64,000 nucleotides of DNA from Garcia nutans (taxonomy: Eukaryota; Streptophyta; Magnoliopsida; Malpighiales; Euphorbiaceae), in assembly GCA_947685225.1 (NCBI GenBank), contig CANTUV010000077.1, positions 12,501-76,500 of the forward strand, written 5' to 3'. The notes under the pieces are model-generated. The model saw only the letters and a program-made list of their open reading frames with translations, was not told where the DNA came from and made no database searches. A program made the position numbers and the translations under genes. This document shows, in pieces, positions 25,301-37,317 of the stretch; within the stretch, counting starts at the first letter, position 1; each line of letters opens with the position of its first letter.

Positions 25301-27596
25301 TAAACTGATGAAACATTATATTTATATTGTGACAATATATTAGATCTATCTATAATTTTTAAGTCTGGAGCAGATATTCTAAAAACTATAGATTGATGAT
25401 GTATTAAACGATTTATTTATGGAGCTATATCTTTACTAAAAGATTTAAAATCTTCAGTTTCATTTTGAGAATTTTCATTTTGAGAATCAAGATTCTAAAA
25501 CTAAGTAAAATTAGATTTAACTTTTAAGAATCAGTTAAATTTAAAATTATTTTGTTCTAATATTTTCTTATGTGGGTCATTTTGTGCAACAGTTTTAAAT
25601 GGTATAGTTTGAATCTCTTTATCACCATATATAAATATACTTGAGGCTTTAGGTGGATGTTCACTCTATATAATTTTATCATTTGCTTTCCATTCTGTTT
25701 CTTTTTTTTTTTCTAACTGTTATAGGATTTATTATTTCTTTTGCTTTAAGTTTTTCTCTATAAATTCTTTTAAACCAATAAAAAAAATTTATATTAACTT
25801 CATACTGTTTTACAAAATTAATATATTCATTCTTTACAGATTCAAAGTTATTTACCTTACTAATTACTTCTTTTAATTTATCTACATTCTTTACTGAAGC
25901 TAATTCTTTATATAATTTATCTTTATTAAATATAAATTCTTTATTAATTACATTTAGTTCTCTCTCTATACTTGCTATATTATCGATTATAAAGAAAGCT
26001 ATAGGTAATTCAGGTAGAGAAGGAGATTGTTCTCTAACCCGAAGTTGATTATAATTAGGATTTGATTCTAAAAAGTTTATATTTTCTGTTGGGTTATAAA
26101 AAAGATATGGTAACGTTGTACTGTAATCTATACCTTTTAATTTATTACTAATTTCAGGTATATCTGATGTAGAATATCTAGCCTTTACTACTGTTTATAA
26201 AATAGTTTTAGGTTCATTTCCTATATATAAAGCATATATTACAGAAGGTAATTGTGAAGCTCTTACTATTCCTCTACTGTTAAAACAGAGGAAGAAGAGT
26301 CAGAATACCTACTACTAATATTATGTCTATTAAATTTTAATTTAACTTTACCATCTTTATATTGCTCAATTTTACTAAGTTCTATATTGAATTTTATGAT
26401 TTTCTTTGGTTCAGTAGGAGAAACAACATCTTCTAAAATTCATTGATTAGGAATACTAACATCTTTTCACTAAATAGTTTTAGCAATTATTGTATTGGCT
26501 TTACTTAAGTCTGTTGTAAGGAATTTAGTTTCTCCTAATTTAGATTTTATAATATATTTTATTGCAAAAGCAGAAATCATAGCTTTATATTTTATTTTAT
26601 AAATTAATGCTACTAAAATAAATCCTTCAAGCATTTTATAATTATGGATTTTAATTTCTAATATTATACTTTTTAATATAATTTAATCATTTAATGATAT
26701 AGTAAAATCAGGAAAACAGTCAAATGAGATATGTCCATTACTCTGACTTGTTTCTATAGTTTCTGATAGTGAATCGTTAAAATTTATAAATCTAGCATCC
26801 CTAACAACTACTACGATGCTAATATTTAGACCTTCTCTAGTTAAAGGTTTATCTCCATCTATACAAGTCCTAAATATATATATATATATATATATATATT
26901 TCTTACTTTTATGGTGTTTTATAGATTCTGCAGATAATAATATTATTTTTTCAAAAGGTTTACTTAATTGCACATCCCTTTCTTCGGCTTTATTTATGTA
27001 ATCATTTTTAAATATATTTAATTTAAAAATTTTATAAATCTGTTCTTTATCTATATTAGGTATTATCCAATTATCAATTGCTTTATTAAAATTTTATATT
27101 ATTTTTTCATTTCTATTTATAATTCTTTTATTTTTCAATGACTCAAAGTTATCAGATTTAGTTGTACTAGCAAAATAATATATAAATTTTCTTTTTTAAT
27201 AGTAGAATAATTTAATTAGGTTAGACTCTAATATCTTGAATAGAATTGGACTATAGTTTATTTATCCTCTTTTAAAAAAGAAACAGTCAAATGGCTTTGA
27301 TGCCAAATTATGAGATACTGAAAGGATTGCAAGAGTCCTATGAGTTTAAAGGACACCAAAATACAAGTAGAAACTAAAAAGATCGCAAGAAAAATCAAGT
27401 AACCTAGCATATTTTAATTAAGCAACAAATTAGACATAAGTCCCACTCTTAGATCTATATAAAAATTTAAATAGAATTTAAATAAGAATATAAAATACTA
27501 TATTAAAAAAATAAATACTTTATTAATATTTAAAAATATACAGAACATAGATATAAAAATACTGGTACGTGAAATTATTATACCCAAGTGCAGACA
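25300..27596 (-). mobile_element. EPRV-1, upstream unit: movement-protein region, primer site and leader start
   Basis: This is the minus-strand copy of the 13578-16080 segment, collinear with it from about 25310 to 27590. The best-preserved part, 26973-26683, has the 30K-superfamily movement-protein core: VVRDARFINFNDSLSETIET followed by FDCFPDFTISLND. The protein would form tubules or modify plasmodesmata in the living virus. A (TA)n expansion at 26874-26899 interrupts it (residues IYIYIYI). The primer site (27293-27305) reads TGGCATCAAAGCC, two changes from consensus. The distance to the same site in the next unit is 11499 bp, of which about 2.9 kb is the insertion block and 1.43 kb the duplication. 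Confidence 0.8.
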
Positions 27597-30524
27597 TGTA
27601 AAATCCCAATTTTTTTTAAAAAATTTTAATTTTTAAAAATTTGATAAAATATATTATAATTAAATTGGATAAATTAAATTAATGGCTTTAAATAAAAAAT
27701 TGAAGGGATTTTAAATGAAAAAGTGAAATATAAATGTGATATATATGTAAAATATACATAACATATAAAAGTCAACACTTTTTAAAAGAAAAGTCAAAAG
27801 TCAAAGTAAAAATGATATTTTGATAATTAAATTTTAAAAATTTAAAATTATTAAATTAATTTAAAAATAAATAATTTTTGAATGAAAGAGAAATTTTTAG
27901 ATTTTTAATTTATTAAATAAATAATTAAATAATTTATTATTAAAATATTAAATAATATATTCATATAGTTATAAATAAAAGATGAAAGGAAAGAGAAAAT
28001 AATTTTTTTTTCATCTTCTCCTTCTCAATCAAGGGCCGAAATCTCCATGGATGCCAAAAGAGAATTTTGATCTTCCAAGCTTCTAAAATTGAAGGATTCC
28101 AAAGATTCAAAAAGGATTTTTAGTGATTTTCATTTGAAAAAGTAAGTTCTTTAACTTTTTCTTTGGATTTTCATAGAAATTTTGAATATGTGAGTTTTGG
28201 ACTTTTGAAGTAGTATGTCATAATTGTTGAAATTTGTGTGTATAAAGTTATTTTGGGTAGTTATTAAAGATTTTAATATTGGATTGAAGAAATGGTTGAA
28301 TTTGGATAAAGAATGGTGAAGAGAGAAAATTTAGGGTTATAGACTTTTAGGGTTTGAGAAATCATGGTTTTTAATTGTGAAAATTAGTTCTAAATGAGTT
28401 ATTTTGGTACTTACATAAGTATTTTAAAGTCAAATATTGAATTTAATTGTGTTTGGTTGGAGTTTGAGAATGGAAGTGTGATTTAGGGTTTTGGAAAATA
28501 ATTTTTTCAAAGTTGTTGAATTGTATAATTTTATTGGTTTAATCTTGTTGTTTGGTGATATAAGTGATGAATATAAGCTTAAAATGATTAATGGATTGTG
28601 TTGGAATGGAAAACATTCAATGGGGGAAGATTATGTCATTTTAGAATTTTGTGTATAAGAGTGTGTTTTTATAATATAAATGATTTAAACGTATTAAAAT
28701 ATATTTTTAATAATATAAATAAATTTAATATATTAAAATGAATGACCTAGTATGAGAATCCAAACTTAAAGTGAGATTAGCCTTAAATTTTAAATTTTTG
28801 CTTGGATGAAGTTTAATTATAGTTTAATATTAAAAATGCCATTAAATGTGATACTAAATGATTGTTTGCTATCACATTTTGTTTAGCCATTGAGGGAGAT
28901 TGATTTATTTCATCCAAGTGGTGAAGGAAAAGTTGGAAGGATAAGATTGGAGGTTGTTTTAAGCTTGTTTTTGTTGCTATTTGAGGTAAGTACAAACTTT
29001 GAATACATTGGTTATGTTTGCATGACATTTGGGCTTAACAATTTTTTGTTAGAAAATGTGTTAAGCTACTTGATACATTGATTATGTATGAATAATATTC
29101 TATGATATTTGTAATGTCATATATGTGTTAAATGCATTGTGAAAAGTCATTGATAATAGCTAAATTGTGTAAAATATAAAATATGTGTATTATGTGAAAA
29201 TGACCCAAAGTGTTTGGGTAATGTCATTTGTTGTATATGCATTAAGTGCATTGTTAAAAAGTCATTGGTATTGGTTAGATTACATTAAATGTGATTAATA
29301 AATGAATTATGTAGAAATACCAAAGTAATTGGGTAATGTGTTATAAATGCAAAAACGTGGTATAATGTAATGAGATATGTGGAAACATAATGAAATGAAT
29401 TGATATCGATATAAATGAGAAATATGAATAAATTGTGTGCCTAGTATGTTATTCAATTTTCAGAGTTCTGTGTTTGGCTGCATGCCTATGATTTGCCTAC
29501 GGGCTAGACGCTGAGTGTCTCTGTGAAAATATTTTTGAGGTGAAATGACCGGGTCGTAAGCCTCAAAAATAAGTCTTTGAAGCTGGGCTAGGTGAAATGA
29601 CCGGATCATAAGCTCAGACCTAGTTAGACTATTACGTTGATATTTTGCCTACGGGACTAGACAAATGGTATCATTATAGACCAAAACAGTAACTCTGAAA
29701 TTTGAATAGCATATTAGTTATCTTTGGGCCCATGTTTGTGTTTGTTTTTATGTGAATTGTGGATTGTGAAGTATTTGAAAAGTATGAGAAAATGGAATGA
29801 TGTGATATCCATATGCATTGTGTATTGGCTTTGCATTTGAGTTTTATTATTATCAAGTTTGTATTACTAGGCTAAAGGCTTAGCGCGATTGTTTACATCA
29901 TTCAAGGGACATGATAGATTCGGCTGAGCCGGAGAGTTCTTATAGACCAGGTCAGTTCTAGACTTGTGGTTGTGCTTGTAGAGTTGATATCAAGATCATA
30001 AACACTATCAGCAACATGTATATATTTTATGTTATTGTATATTTTGAGTATTATGCATATTATATCATGTTTTTAAATTTTATGTATTGTAAACTATAAA
30101 GAATGTTTGGGTTAAGTTATTTTAAATGAGGGTTTAAATATGTTCTAAATTATATATATATATATATAAATGTTTGAGAAACTTGGTGAAATTAAGAAGT
30201 ATGGATGAAATGGTGATTTGAAATTATTTGGGAGTGTTTTCTGTTGCAGGTTATTTTTGCTAAATTTTGGGATGTTCAAATTACAGAAAAAATTCTAGTG
30301 AATTTTTTTCCGAGATTTTTATATAACATATTTATTTTGGGTTCCTATAATAAATAAAGAATATTTATATATTATTTAATTTTATATATTTAGTATTTGA
30401 AATTTTAAATCAGAAATGTACAAATTTTTATTAAATCGGTCTGTGACATTTTTGTACCGTGTATGCATATTTTACATATGCTGAAAATATATATTATACG
30501 TATATAGGGTATAAGGGTGTTACA
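27597..30524 (+). mobile_element. Solo LTR of a Gypsy (Tekay/Del-like) retrotransposon
   Basis: The 2928-bp sequence begins TGTAAAATCCC and ends GGGTGTTACA, the TG...CA ends of Gypsy LTRs. It is flanked by a perfect 5-bp target duplication AGACA (27592-27596 and 30525-30529). Removing it restores the viral leader seen intact in the other unit near 16080. It has no internal coding sequence, so it is a solo LTR left by LTR-LTR recombination. A region with paired ATGACCGGGTCGTAAGC / ATGACCGGATCATAAGC words (about 29540-29620) and the TTAGCGCGATTG motif near 29880 also occurs in related form, reverse-complemented, in the LTR at 41.87-46.15 kb. The LTR family name is inferred from end sequences and length. 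Confidence 0.88.
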
Positions 30525-30529
30525 AGACA

Positions 30530-31311
30530 GAAATACTGTTCATTTGGATTCAGCTCCTAAATTTATAAGAGGAATAGTATCTTGTCGGGGGTACTATTTA
30601 CTTTACTGTGGATGAACAGTTCTTTTGAATTTACTGTTAGTTTTCTCTGGTGAATATTGTAGATAAATAGTATGTTATTGGTGGGCACCAATTTTATTGA
30701 CTTTATTTGAAGGAATAAAATTTCTTCTGCCTTTAACTATCTGATGAGTCAGAGTCAGATTTTTTATTTTTATTTTTATTTTCTTTTTTCTCTTTTATTT
30801 TTATTTTTTCTTTATTTTTCTTTTCTTTTTCTTTTTTCTTTATTTCTTTATTTTTTGCTTTTTATTTTTATGGGAAATAAGACTCCATAATAATCATCTT
30901 CATTACTGGGGCAATAATCTGAGTCAGATGTTATCTTAGTGAAAGATGATATCATTGATGATGAAGAGGAGGAGTCAGAAGAAGAAGAAGATTTCTTCTT
31001 CTGGAATGAGCTTTAGATTTTTTAGACTGGGCTTTATTTGAAGATCTATAAGAGCTAGTCTAACAAGACTTTATGTGCTCAGAGGTTGAAAGAAAAAATT
31101 TAACTATCTGTTACATTAAGGCTTTATAATCTGCTGCAAGAAGGGCTATATTCTGGGCTCTTTGGGCTCCAAAAGAAATAGATTGATTTGGGTCAAAATC
31201 ACCATAATTTTTTTAGAAGTCACTGCTTTATTGTGTGCTCAAATATAGAGCTGTGAAAGACACTCTACCATTTGATTTTAGTTCTTCTTAATACTATAGG
31301 TATATTGAAGA
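30530..31311 (-). mobile_element. EPRV-1, third partial unit (leader remnant and downstream coding end)
   Basis: It is collinear with 16090-17330: GACAGAAATACTG, then GTATCTTGTCGGGGGTACTATTTAC, the pyrimidine-rich tract (30760-30870), and the SDS/Lys-rich coding end. About 430 bp equivalent to 16145-16575, containing the TATA-like box and leader start, is deleted near 30565. Its presence shows at least three head-to-tail partial units. It ends at a head-to-head junction near 31312. Confidence 0.8.
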
Positions 31312-31919
31312 CGATTGTTATGGGGTTTTGTCCCCCATAAAAATAAAAAAGCATAAAAGAAAAATAAATAAAAAAAAGAAAAAAAAAGAAAAAAGTGAAA
31401 AAAGAGAAGAAAAATACAAATATAAATAAAAATAAAAAATCAGACTCAGACTCAGACTCGTCAGATAGTTAAAGGCAGAATGAACCTTATTCCTTCAAAT
31501 AAAGTCAATAAAATTGATGCTGACTGACAACATATTAGTTATCTATAGTATTCACCAGAGAAAATCAACAATAAAGTCAGAAAAACTATTCATCCACAGT
31601 TCTCCACAGTAAAGTAAATAGTACTCCTGACATGATACTATTTCTCTACAGTTTTAGACGCGTGAAGGTACAGTAAAAGTAAATAGTAATGATATATTAC
31701 TATTTATCCACAGTATCAATATGTGAAAAAGACAGTATAAAGCTAAAGTCATATGTCTATTTAATGAGCTATTTCTGAAGTCTGAGGACATTTTTCAAAA
31801 CCCTCTCATTCCTAGGAGTTCTGAAGAACTTCAAACCTTAGTCTATCTCATTTTTTTTCATTTTTACTTACAAGCCTTCTTCCATCTCAGTATCCCCTAT
31901 TATTGTATAGTTCTCCAGT

Positions 31920-31956
<37 letters not shown>
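31312..31956 (+). mobile_element. EPRV-1 promoter segment in inverted orientation
   Basis: The sequence is the reverse complement of about 16300-16925. It starts GATTGTTATGGGGTTTTGTC, continues through the A-rich tract, the repeated CAGACT words and CAATAAAGTCAG, and ends in a leader part (CCTTCTTCCATCTC) followed by an (AT)n run at 31923-31956. Together with 30.56-31.31 kb it forms a large imperfect palindrome around 31312. The TATA-like element TCTATTTAATGAGC (31756-31769) now points right, out of the viral block toward 32 kb. Confidence 0.85.
31756..31769 (+). promoter_or_regulatory. Outward-facing TATA-like element of inverted EPRV-1 promoter
   Basis: TCTATTTAATGAGC matches the minus-strand element at 16461-16470 (TATTTAAGGAGC) with one change in the core. 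In this copy the downstream leader continues about 150 bp and then runs into non-viral DNA. Transcription from it, if any, would read into 31.96-33.4 kb. There is no evidence of activity. Confidence 0.4.
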
Positions 31957-33392
31957 CTACAATTGTTGAGGGGGAGTGAGGGCTAAAGCCCCACGTGACC
32001 ACACGTGGTGCCACCCTTGCTACTAGCTTCTCTCCACTGCTAAACTCACAATCTGCTGAGGCGTTTCAGATCAATAAATTCCTGTTTTTCCACAAATCAT
32101 ACAAATTTTACAACATTCATCAATAGAGAGTACTCCTCTGTATTCCCATCCAGCACCGCCACGTCAAAAGCCCCTTAGAGATCAGAAATTAAATTTCCAG
32201 CAGTCACAATCCAAAGGACATTATTTAACCTGCACAAAGAGTGAAAAATAGACTCATCTGACCCATTACGCATAAGACCTTGTCTTGTCTTGCTAAACAA
32301 ATTAATGCTAAAATTATGATATGAGCTTAAGAAAGTAGAAAATTAGTCTAACTGTATTACAACTATTATCTTTTTAGCATAATTCTTTATATAACTTTAA
32401 CGAGAGTCATGCTTCTTGACAAAAGTCCAGACTCAATTTAGGGTATATTTTGTTTTTCTTTTTGCAAAAGATATTATGTGAGATAATTAAATTGCAACTT
32501 ACATTAAGTAAAAACTTGTTATAAATCTAAAACAATTTCTCATTTTAATTTCAACGGAAAAAAGAACATCCTCTAAACTCAAAGCATGAGGCATAGCAAA
32601 GCTAAGCAGGCCATCATTCTAGGAACAAAAATAAATATGTTGTACTGATTGGACACAAAGGAAACCACAAACAAAAAATGTTCCAACCTTATATATATAT
32701 TTTTTTGAGGCAGTGAATTTATTACATTGGTCCAGAAATATGTTACAGTCTGCAGTAGAGTATTTAATGTGTTTAGTAGTATGCACATTAATGTGTTGCA
32801 GTTTCTAGCCAATAGACCATTTATTATTGTCTATATAAAGATAGATTTATAGAATGAATTCTACAATTATTATTTTATTCTACTAATACAATTTTTTTTC
32901 TTAAATATACTTGAAAAATATATATATTTAGATAATATGCGCCCATGATCAATTTCCCCTCCCCGTCCCAATACTTGAAAAAAAAGGAAAATATTACATA
33001 ACAGAAGTATATTTGACCGTGAGATTTGAAATTTCTAATCTCCTATATGATTATAAGTGAACCCTTAAAAAAAATTAAAACTAATATAGATACCATTTTT
33101 AATCTGAAAATTTGAAGGGGCTAAACATAAAAGAAGATAAATATATTTTTCAAATAAAGAAGTTTTGAGGAACTCAAATGACATAGACCCACTCTAAAAC
33201 GATCATAAATTCACCTTGATATTTAAAAATCCTACTCAATAATTTCTCTTTCTTGTTAAAAGCCCATTACTACAACATTAAAATACTTTAAATTTTTTAT
33301 TTTTATTTTTTAAAATTATAGATATAATTATTTTCTGCAAAATAAAAACAACCCAAGTAAAGGTTATATGGAATAAAAAATTTAGTGGTTAG
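31957..33392. other. Spacer between the two pararetroviral elements
   Basis: About 1.4 kb of probable host DNA. 31957-32260 is less AT-rich and contains GGGGGAGTGAGGGCTAAAGC and CCACGTGACCACACGTGGTG, which has two CACGTG-type cores; the remainder is AT-rich. A 77-codon open frame on the minus strand at 32579-32812 is Leu/Thr-rich without a known domain and is not called. No NAC exon was found here. Confidence 0.5.
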
Positions 33393-33667
33393 TTGTAAAA
33401 AAAAACTAGGGGATGTATGGATATTAAGAGTCAAAGATCATCATACTGGGAACACTCAGTTCTCCAATCAGAGGTACAGTGCATTGTTATACCAGATAAC
33501 ACAGACTTCTTTTAGTCTGTTCAGCACTAGTAACACCTACTGTCTGGTTTTCAGCTTATATACCTCAAGAATCACAGATATTTCTGATGTATCGGAACAG
33601 GGTTAGCCTGAGCTGCAAGTTTTATACAGAGCATACTCAATCCTCAGAAAGATTTATAGATTAATGT
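33393..33667. repeat. EPRV-2 terminal redundancy, left copy
   Basis: The segment from GGGGATGTATGGATATTAAG to TTTCACCAAATAGTC matches 40634-40903. By eye about 30 of 272 positions differ, mostly transitions, so the copies have diverged by roughly 11%. In viral terms this is the leader part just before the primer site. The left copy ends where minus-strand DNA synthesis would begin. Confidence 0.88.
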
Positions 33668-33914
33668 TTCACCAAATAGTCTCAAGCATCGTCGATAAAC
33701 ACAGCCATACCAAGGCTTTCAACAAAACATCACTCTTTTAATTGTCTCTGGTTAACATACTCAATATAAAGCTTTTTGGATCATTGCACATTATTCATAA
33801 ATAAATAAGATAAGAACTCAGGTTGAAGAAGAAGAAGATTATTAGAACTTCATACTTTTATTAAGAGACATTTTGAGGGAAAAAATCAAGATATCAAAAC
33901 TGATACATAAGAGT

Positions 33915-33925
33915 TCCTTATATAG
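33915..33925 (-). promoter_or_regulatory. TATA box of EPRV-2 pregenomic promoter
   Basis: On the minus strand CTATATAAGGA resembles the TATA region of 35S-type promoters. Transcription would start near 33890, giving a leader of about 500 nt before the primer site, normal for the family. The other end of the element lacks this box, because only about 270 bp precede its primer site. The one complete promoter therefore lies downstream of the genes and cannot drive them in the integrated form. Confidence 0.55.
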
Positions 33926-34109
33926 ACAGAGGAGGAGCAAACTGACAAAGATGAAGTCGTAAGCAATGACTGCATGAAACATTAAGAGAGATAGTGGATA
34001 TATAGTGACATTTCACTAATACATTACAGTGACATCTTACCAATTTAAATAGACAGGATGAGAATTATTACAACTATTACATTATTTTAAATAGTAAAAA
34101 GCTAAAATA

Positions 34110-35300
34110 TAATCATATAAAATGACTAGGAGACAGATTCATATTCCTATAGTCTTCATCATCTGAGTCATAATGGGACTATACTAAAGGATTATCTATC
34201 ATATATACTATATAGTCAACACTGTCAGTCTAAGTGGGCTGAGTACTGATTAAAGCTTCATTGATATTTGCATCAACGGTAGATTTTCCATAATTATTTC
34301 TTTGAGCTGATGAGTCATCAACTGCAGTGTCGGTAGAAACTGTAGTGATAGGCAAATCTGAGTCAGGTGGGTCTAGTGGAGCTGAAAGAGATAAGAGAGA
34401 ATCTCTTTGTGCTGAAGGCTGAGAAGTGTTGGGACCTGCTTGTTCTGACTGGTCATAATCTTAGGACCATAATCAACAAAATACTCTCCAATGAGCTGGC
34501 AAGAAAGTTCTGTTGTCATTTCAGTATACTGTTGGTCATATCTGGTCTAATTTTTGTTCTGCACCATTGCTGTGCAAATCAAAGGTTTTCTGTTTGGTCG
34601 TGGAAATATTCTTGAGTTATTGAGAAGACAGAGATGATTTCTTAACTCAATTTGATCCTGATGATTGTGATAAATCTGACCAGGATATGTTTTCTAATGA
34701 ACAGCCTGATTTCTAGACCAGAATACTCCTATTTGAGGATATTAAAAAATAGGTTTATAAAAAACAAAAATTGCATGATATCCTCTTGCTACTTCATCTA
34801 GTTTTTTCCATAACTGATTTGAATGAATAATCTGTAGAAATTGTCTTTGCCACCATGAGATATCATTGAATCACTTAAGAAATTTTCAGGGCAAATAATT
34901 TTCACGAATATGAAAATTTGCTTGAACATATAGATTAGAAATGTAGTTAAGCATATCCATCATAGGAATTTCTATTGCATAATTATACAGTGTTGTGAGA
35001 CACCATAAAAATCATAACTCAGCTGAATACTGTAGATGAGCAGGGCAGAGATGATAAACTAACATCCATGGGTATTCTGGATAGAATGCATTAATAAACA
35101 GCAATGTGAGTCCTGACAAATTCTAGAACTGTTGTAGGATTTGTGTAAGGACAGTTAGGAGGAAACTCTATATTATGGTTTCTCCATAATGGTGGTCTTG
35201 GTGAAAAATTTTCAGGTTTGTATCCTCTAAGCATCATGATACAGGGAAAATTATTGGCCGGAGTGATAACAGAAATTGGTTTTGATGGCTTGGACAAAAG
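34110..35300 (-). pseudogene. EPRV-2 C-terminal region after RNase H
   Basis: Down to about 34110 the minus strand can be read with few stops, including a 68-codon open part at 35297-35091 (ITPANNFPCIMMLRGYKPEN) and an acidic Ser/Asp-rich end near 34.4-34.1 kb (residues SAPLDPPDSDLPITT). The position corresponds to the extra region or second ORF found after RNase H in petuvirus-like genomes. Its function is not known to me. Confidence 0.6.
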
Positions 35301-35318
35301 ATCTGGGATTAGATTCTT

Positions 35319-35774
35319 TTAACCTTTAATGTGCTCAACTGAGTAATCATATCTGGAAAACCATTCTTGGAGCCTAAGGAGTTGTTGAGGTGGTAGGATT
35401 TTTTGTTTAAAATCAAGGACTCTTGGAAATGAGGTGTTATCCAGAATGATAAGAAAATGGTGACCAAGGAGATGGAATTCAAATTTCTTAATTCTATTTT
35501 TTATCGCCAAATTTTTTTTTATAGACAGAATGATAATGTTTTTCAATATTTTTGAACTGTCCACTAGCATGTCCGCAATAGTGAGTTTTTCAATTAATCT
35601 TTTCAAGAAAAACTGCACCCAATATTCATCACTAGCATTTGTCTGTAGAATTCTTAGACCATCTGAAGGAATATGAAGATGAGTTGGATGAGCAGCAATC
35701 CTCTTAATGGTCTGCATAGTTTCTGTTTGAGCAGTTGACCAAGGTGATGGATTCTTTTTCAGTAGTTTGGACAA
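35319..35774 (-). pseudogene. EPRV-2 RNase H domain
   Basis: The 151-codon open part begins in the RT connection (SKLLKKNPSPWSTAQTE) and covers RNase H: RILQTNASDEYW, KNRIKKFEFHLLGHHFLI, LRLQEWFSRYDYSVEHIKG. The first catalytic residue is lost: TNAS in place of TDAS (GAT to AAT). The domain would degrade the RNA template during reverse transcription. The frame itself is open, so this is a missense-inactivated copy rather than a frameshifted one. Confidence 0.88.
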
Positions 35775-35799
35775 CTGACTAATGGGCTAGGCTATAGCA

Positions 35800-36643
35800 G
35801 GATAGAAGTCTCTGATATAATTAATTATACCGAGAAACTGTTAAATCAGCTTGAAAAATAAATTTTTATTTGGAAATTTAAGTAATTCTTTTGCTATATG
35901 TGGGCCTAGAGTGTAAACTCCATTTTTAAAATGTAAGCCCAAAAATTCATTAGAATCTCGGCTCATGGTACTCTTTTTTTCAGAGACCATAATACCATAT
36001 CGTTGAACAATAGAAGAAAACTATTGGAGCAGTTTATGATGGGCTTCTACTGCTGTAGAGAATAGTAAGATATCATCAATGTGGATCTGGGCTAGAAGAT
36101 TCTGATTATGGCCTTTTAAAACAGTGATGGGGCAACTTTTAGTTCAAAAAGCATAACTGTCCATTGGTATTGGGCATCAGGTATGCAAAAAGCTATTTTG
36201 GGCCTTTCTTTAGGCCGAATACCTAGTCGCCAAAATCCCACTTTCAAATCAAATTTTGAAAATATTTTTGCCGCCTTTAGATGAACTATCAATGTAGAGA
36301 TCTTAGGCAAAGGGAATTTATCATCTTCAAGAAACAAATTGAGAGGCTTGTAGTTGATGACAAGTCTCTTTTCTTCTCTAAGAACTTCTGTTCATTTCTC
36401 TATATAAAATGTTTGACAAGCCCAATTAGACTTGATAGGTTCAATCAATCCTTGTTGCAATAAGGATTCGCATTCTTTTCTGACAAGGGCAAGATCTGAA
36501 GGGGACATTCCATGATGAGAAGCCTTTGTAGGATTTATATCTTCATTCTTTTTGAAAGGTAGAGAAATGAAGAATTCTACATTTTTCCATAAAGGCTTTG
36601 GGTGATAGAAATCAGCATGAGACTCAGGACAAGCTAGGAGCAA
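35800..36643 (-). pseudogene. EPRV-2 reverse transcriptase
   Basis: Three pieces on the minus strand: 36643-36392 (HGMSPSDLALVRKECESLLQ, SNWACQTFYIEK), 36337-36116 (FDLKVGFWRLGIRPKERPKI, QYQWTVMLFELKVAPSLF) and 36110-35800, which carries the catalytic IHIDDILLFS (Asp-Asp at 36072-36077) but is broken by stops. FELK replaces the usual FGLK, and His stands where most relatives have Tyr before IDD. Frameshifts separate the pieces. It is not functional. Confidence 0.88.
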
Positions 36644-36943
36644 TGAGATTTTTATATATTCAAAGTCTACTGGAACTTCTAACAGAGAAAAAATTCTCTG
36701 TATATCAGTGTATGCTTTAAAAAACTTCTTGTGGCGAATTCTAGTAAGAAGAATTTAAAGATTCTAAGCTTGCTGATAAATATCAAAACCTATCAGTAAG
36801 TCTTTGTCTAGAAGGGATGAACCAAGAACATGAGTCCGTATGATACAGTATGAAAAGAACTGTATTTCAATATTCTTTTTGGTGGTTAAATGTGTAGAGA
36901 ACACATTTTCATCAGCTGCTTTAAAATATTCAACATGAGACTT

Positions 36944-37207
36944 CTAATAATCCTTTGGTAAAATAGTAGGATTTATCATAGATTTATGAGCTCCAGTATC
37001 CATGAAAGCTATAAGTAGAATAGCTCTGTCATATTTGGATGGAAGTATAGAGATCTGGACTAATGGAGTCAGCATTGAATGATCAATTAAAAAAGCGGAG
37101 GGTAACTGCTGTTGTTGAAGATGGTAAATAGCAAAATTATCATCTTGTTCAGAATCAACAGAGCTAGATTCTGAATAGAAATCATCATCATCAACATGGA
37201 GTGCCAA
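36944..37207 (-). pseudogene. EPRV-2 aspartic protease
   Basis: The 87-codon open part contains IAFMDTGAHKSMINPTILPK. The active-site triplet Asp-Thr-Gly (36992-37000) is intact, unlike in EPRV-1, where Gly is a stop. An acidic N-terminal stretch (HVDDDDFYSESSSVDSEQ) links it to the coat protein. The enzyme would cut the polyprotein. Confidence 0.85.
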
Positions 37208-37317
37208 AATATTTTCTTGATATGCTTCACTTTATTCTGAGAGAACAGACTCAATCTCTACATTATAAGGAAGAGATATTGAAGCTTGATTAATCTGTTA
37301 AATCATCTTTGCAGCCT

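Noticed and set aside
31957..33392. Continuation of the NAC gene after EPRV-1
   Set aside because: No sequence resembling NAC subdomains B-E in any frame.
34367..34615. 82-codon frame on the plus strand within EPRV-2
   Set aside because: Antisense shadow of the viral C-terminal region, which reads better on the minus strand.
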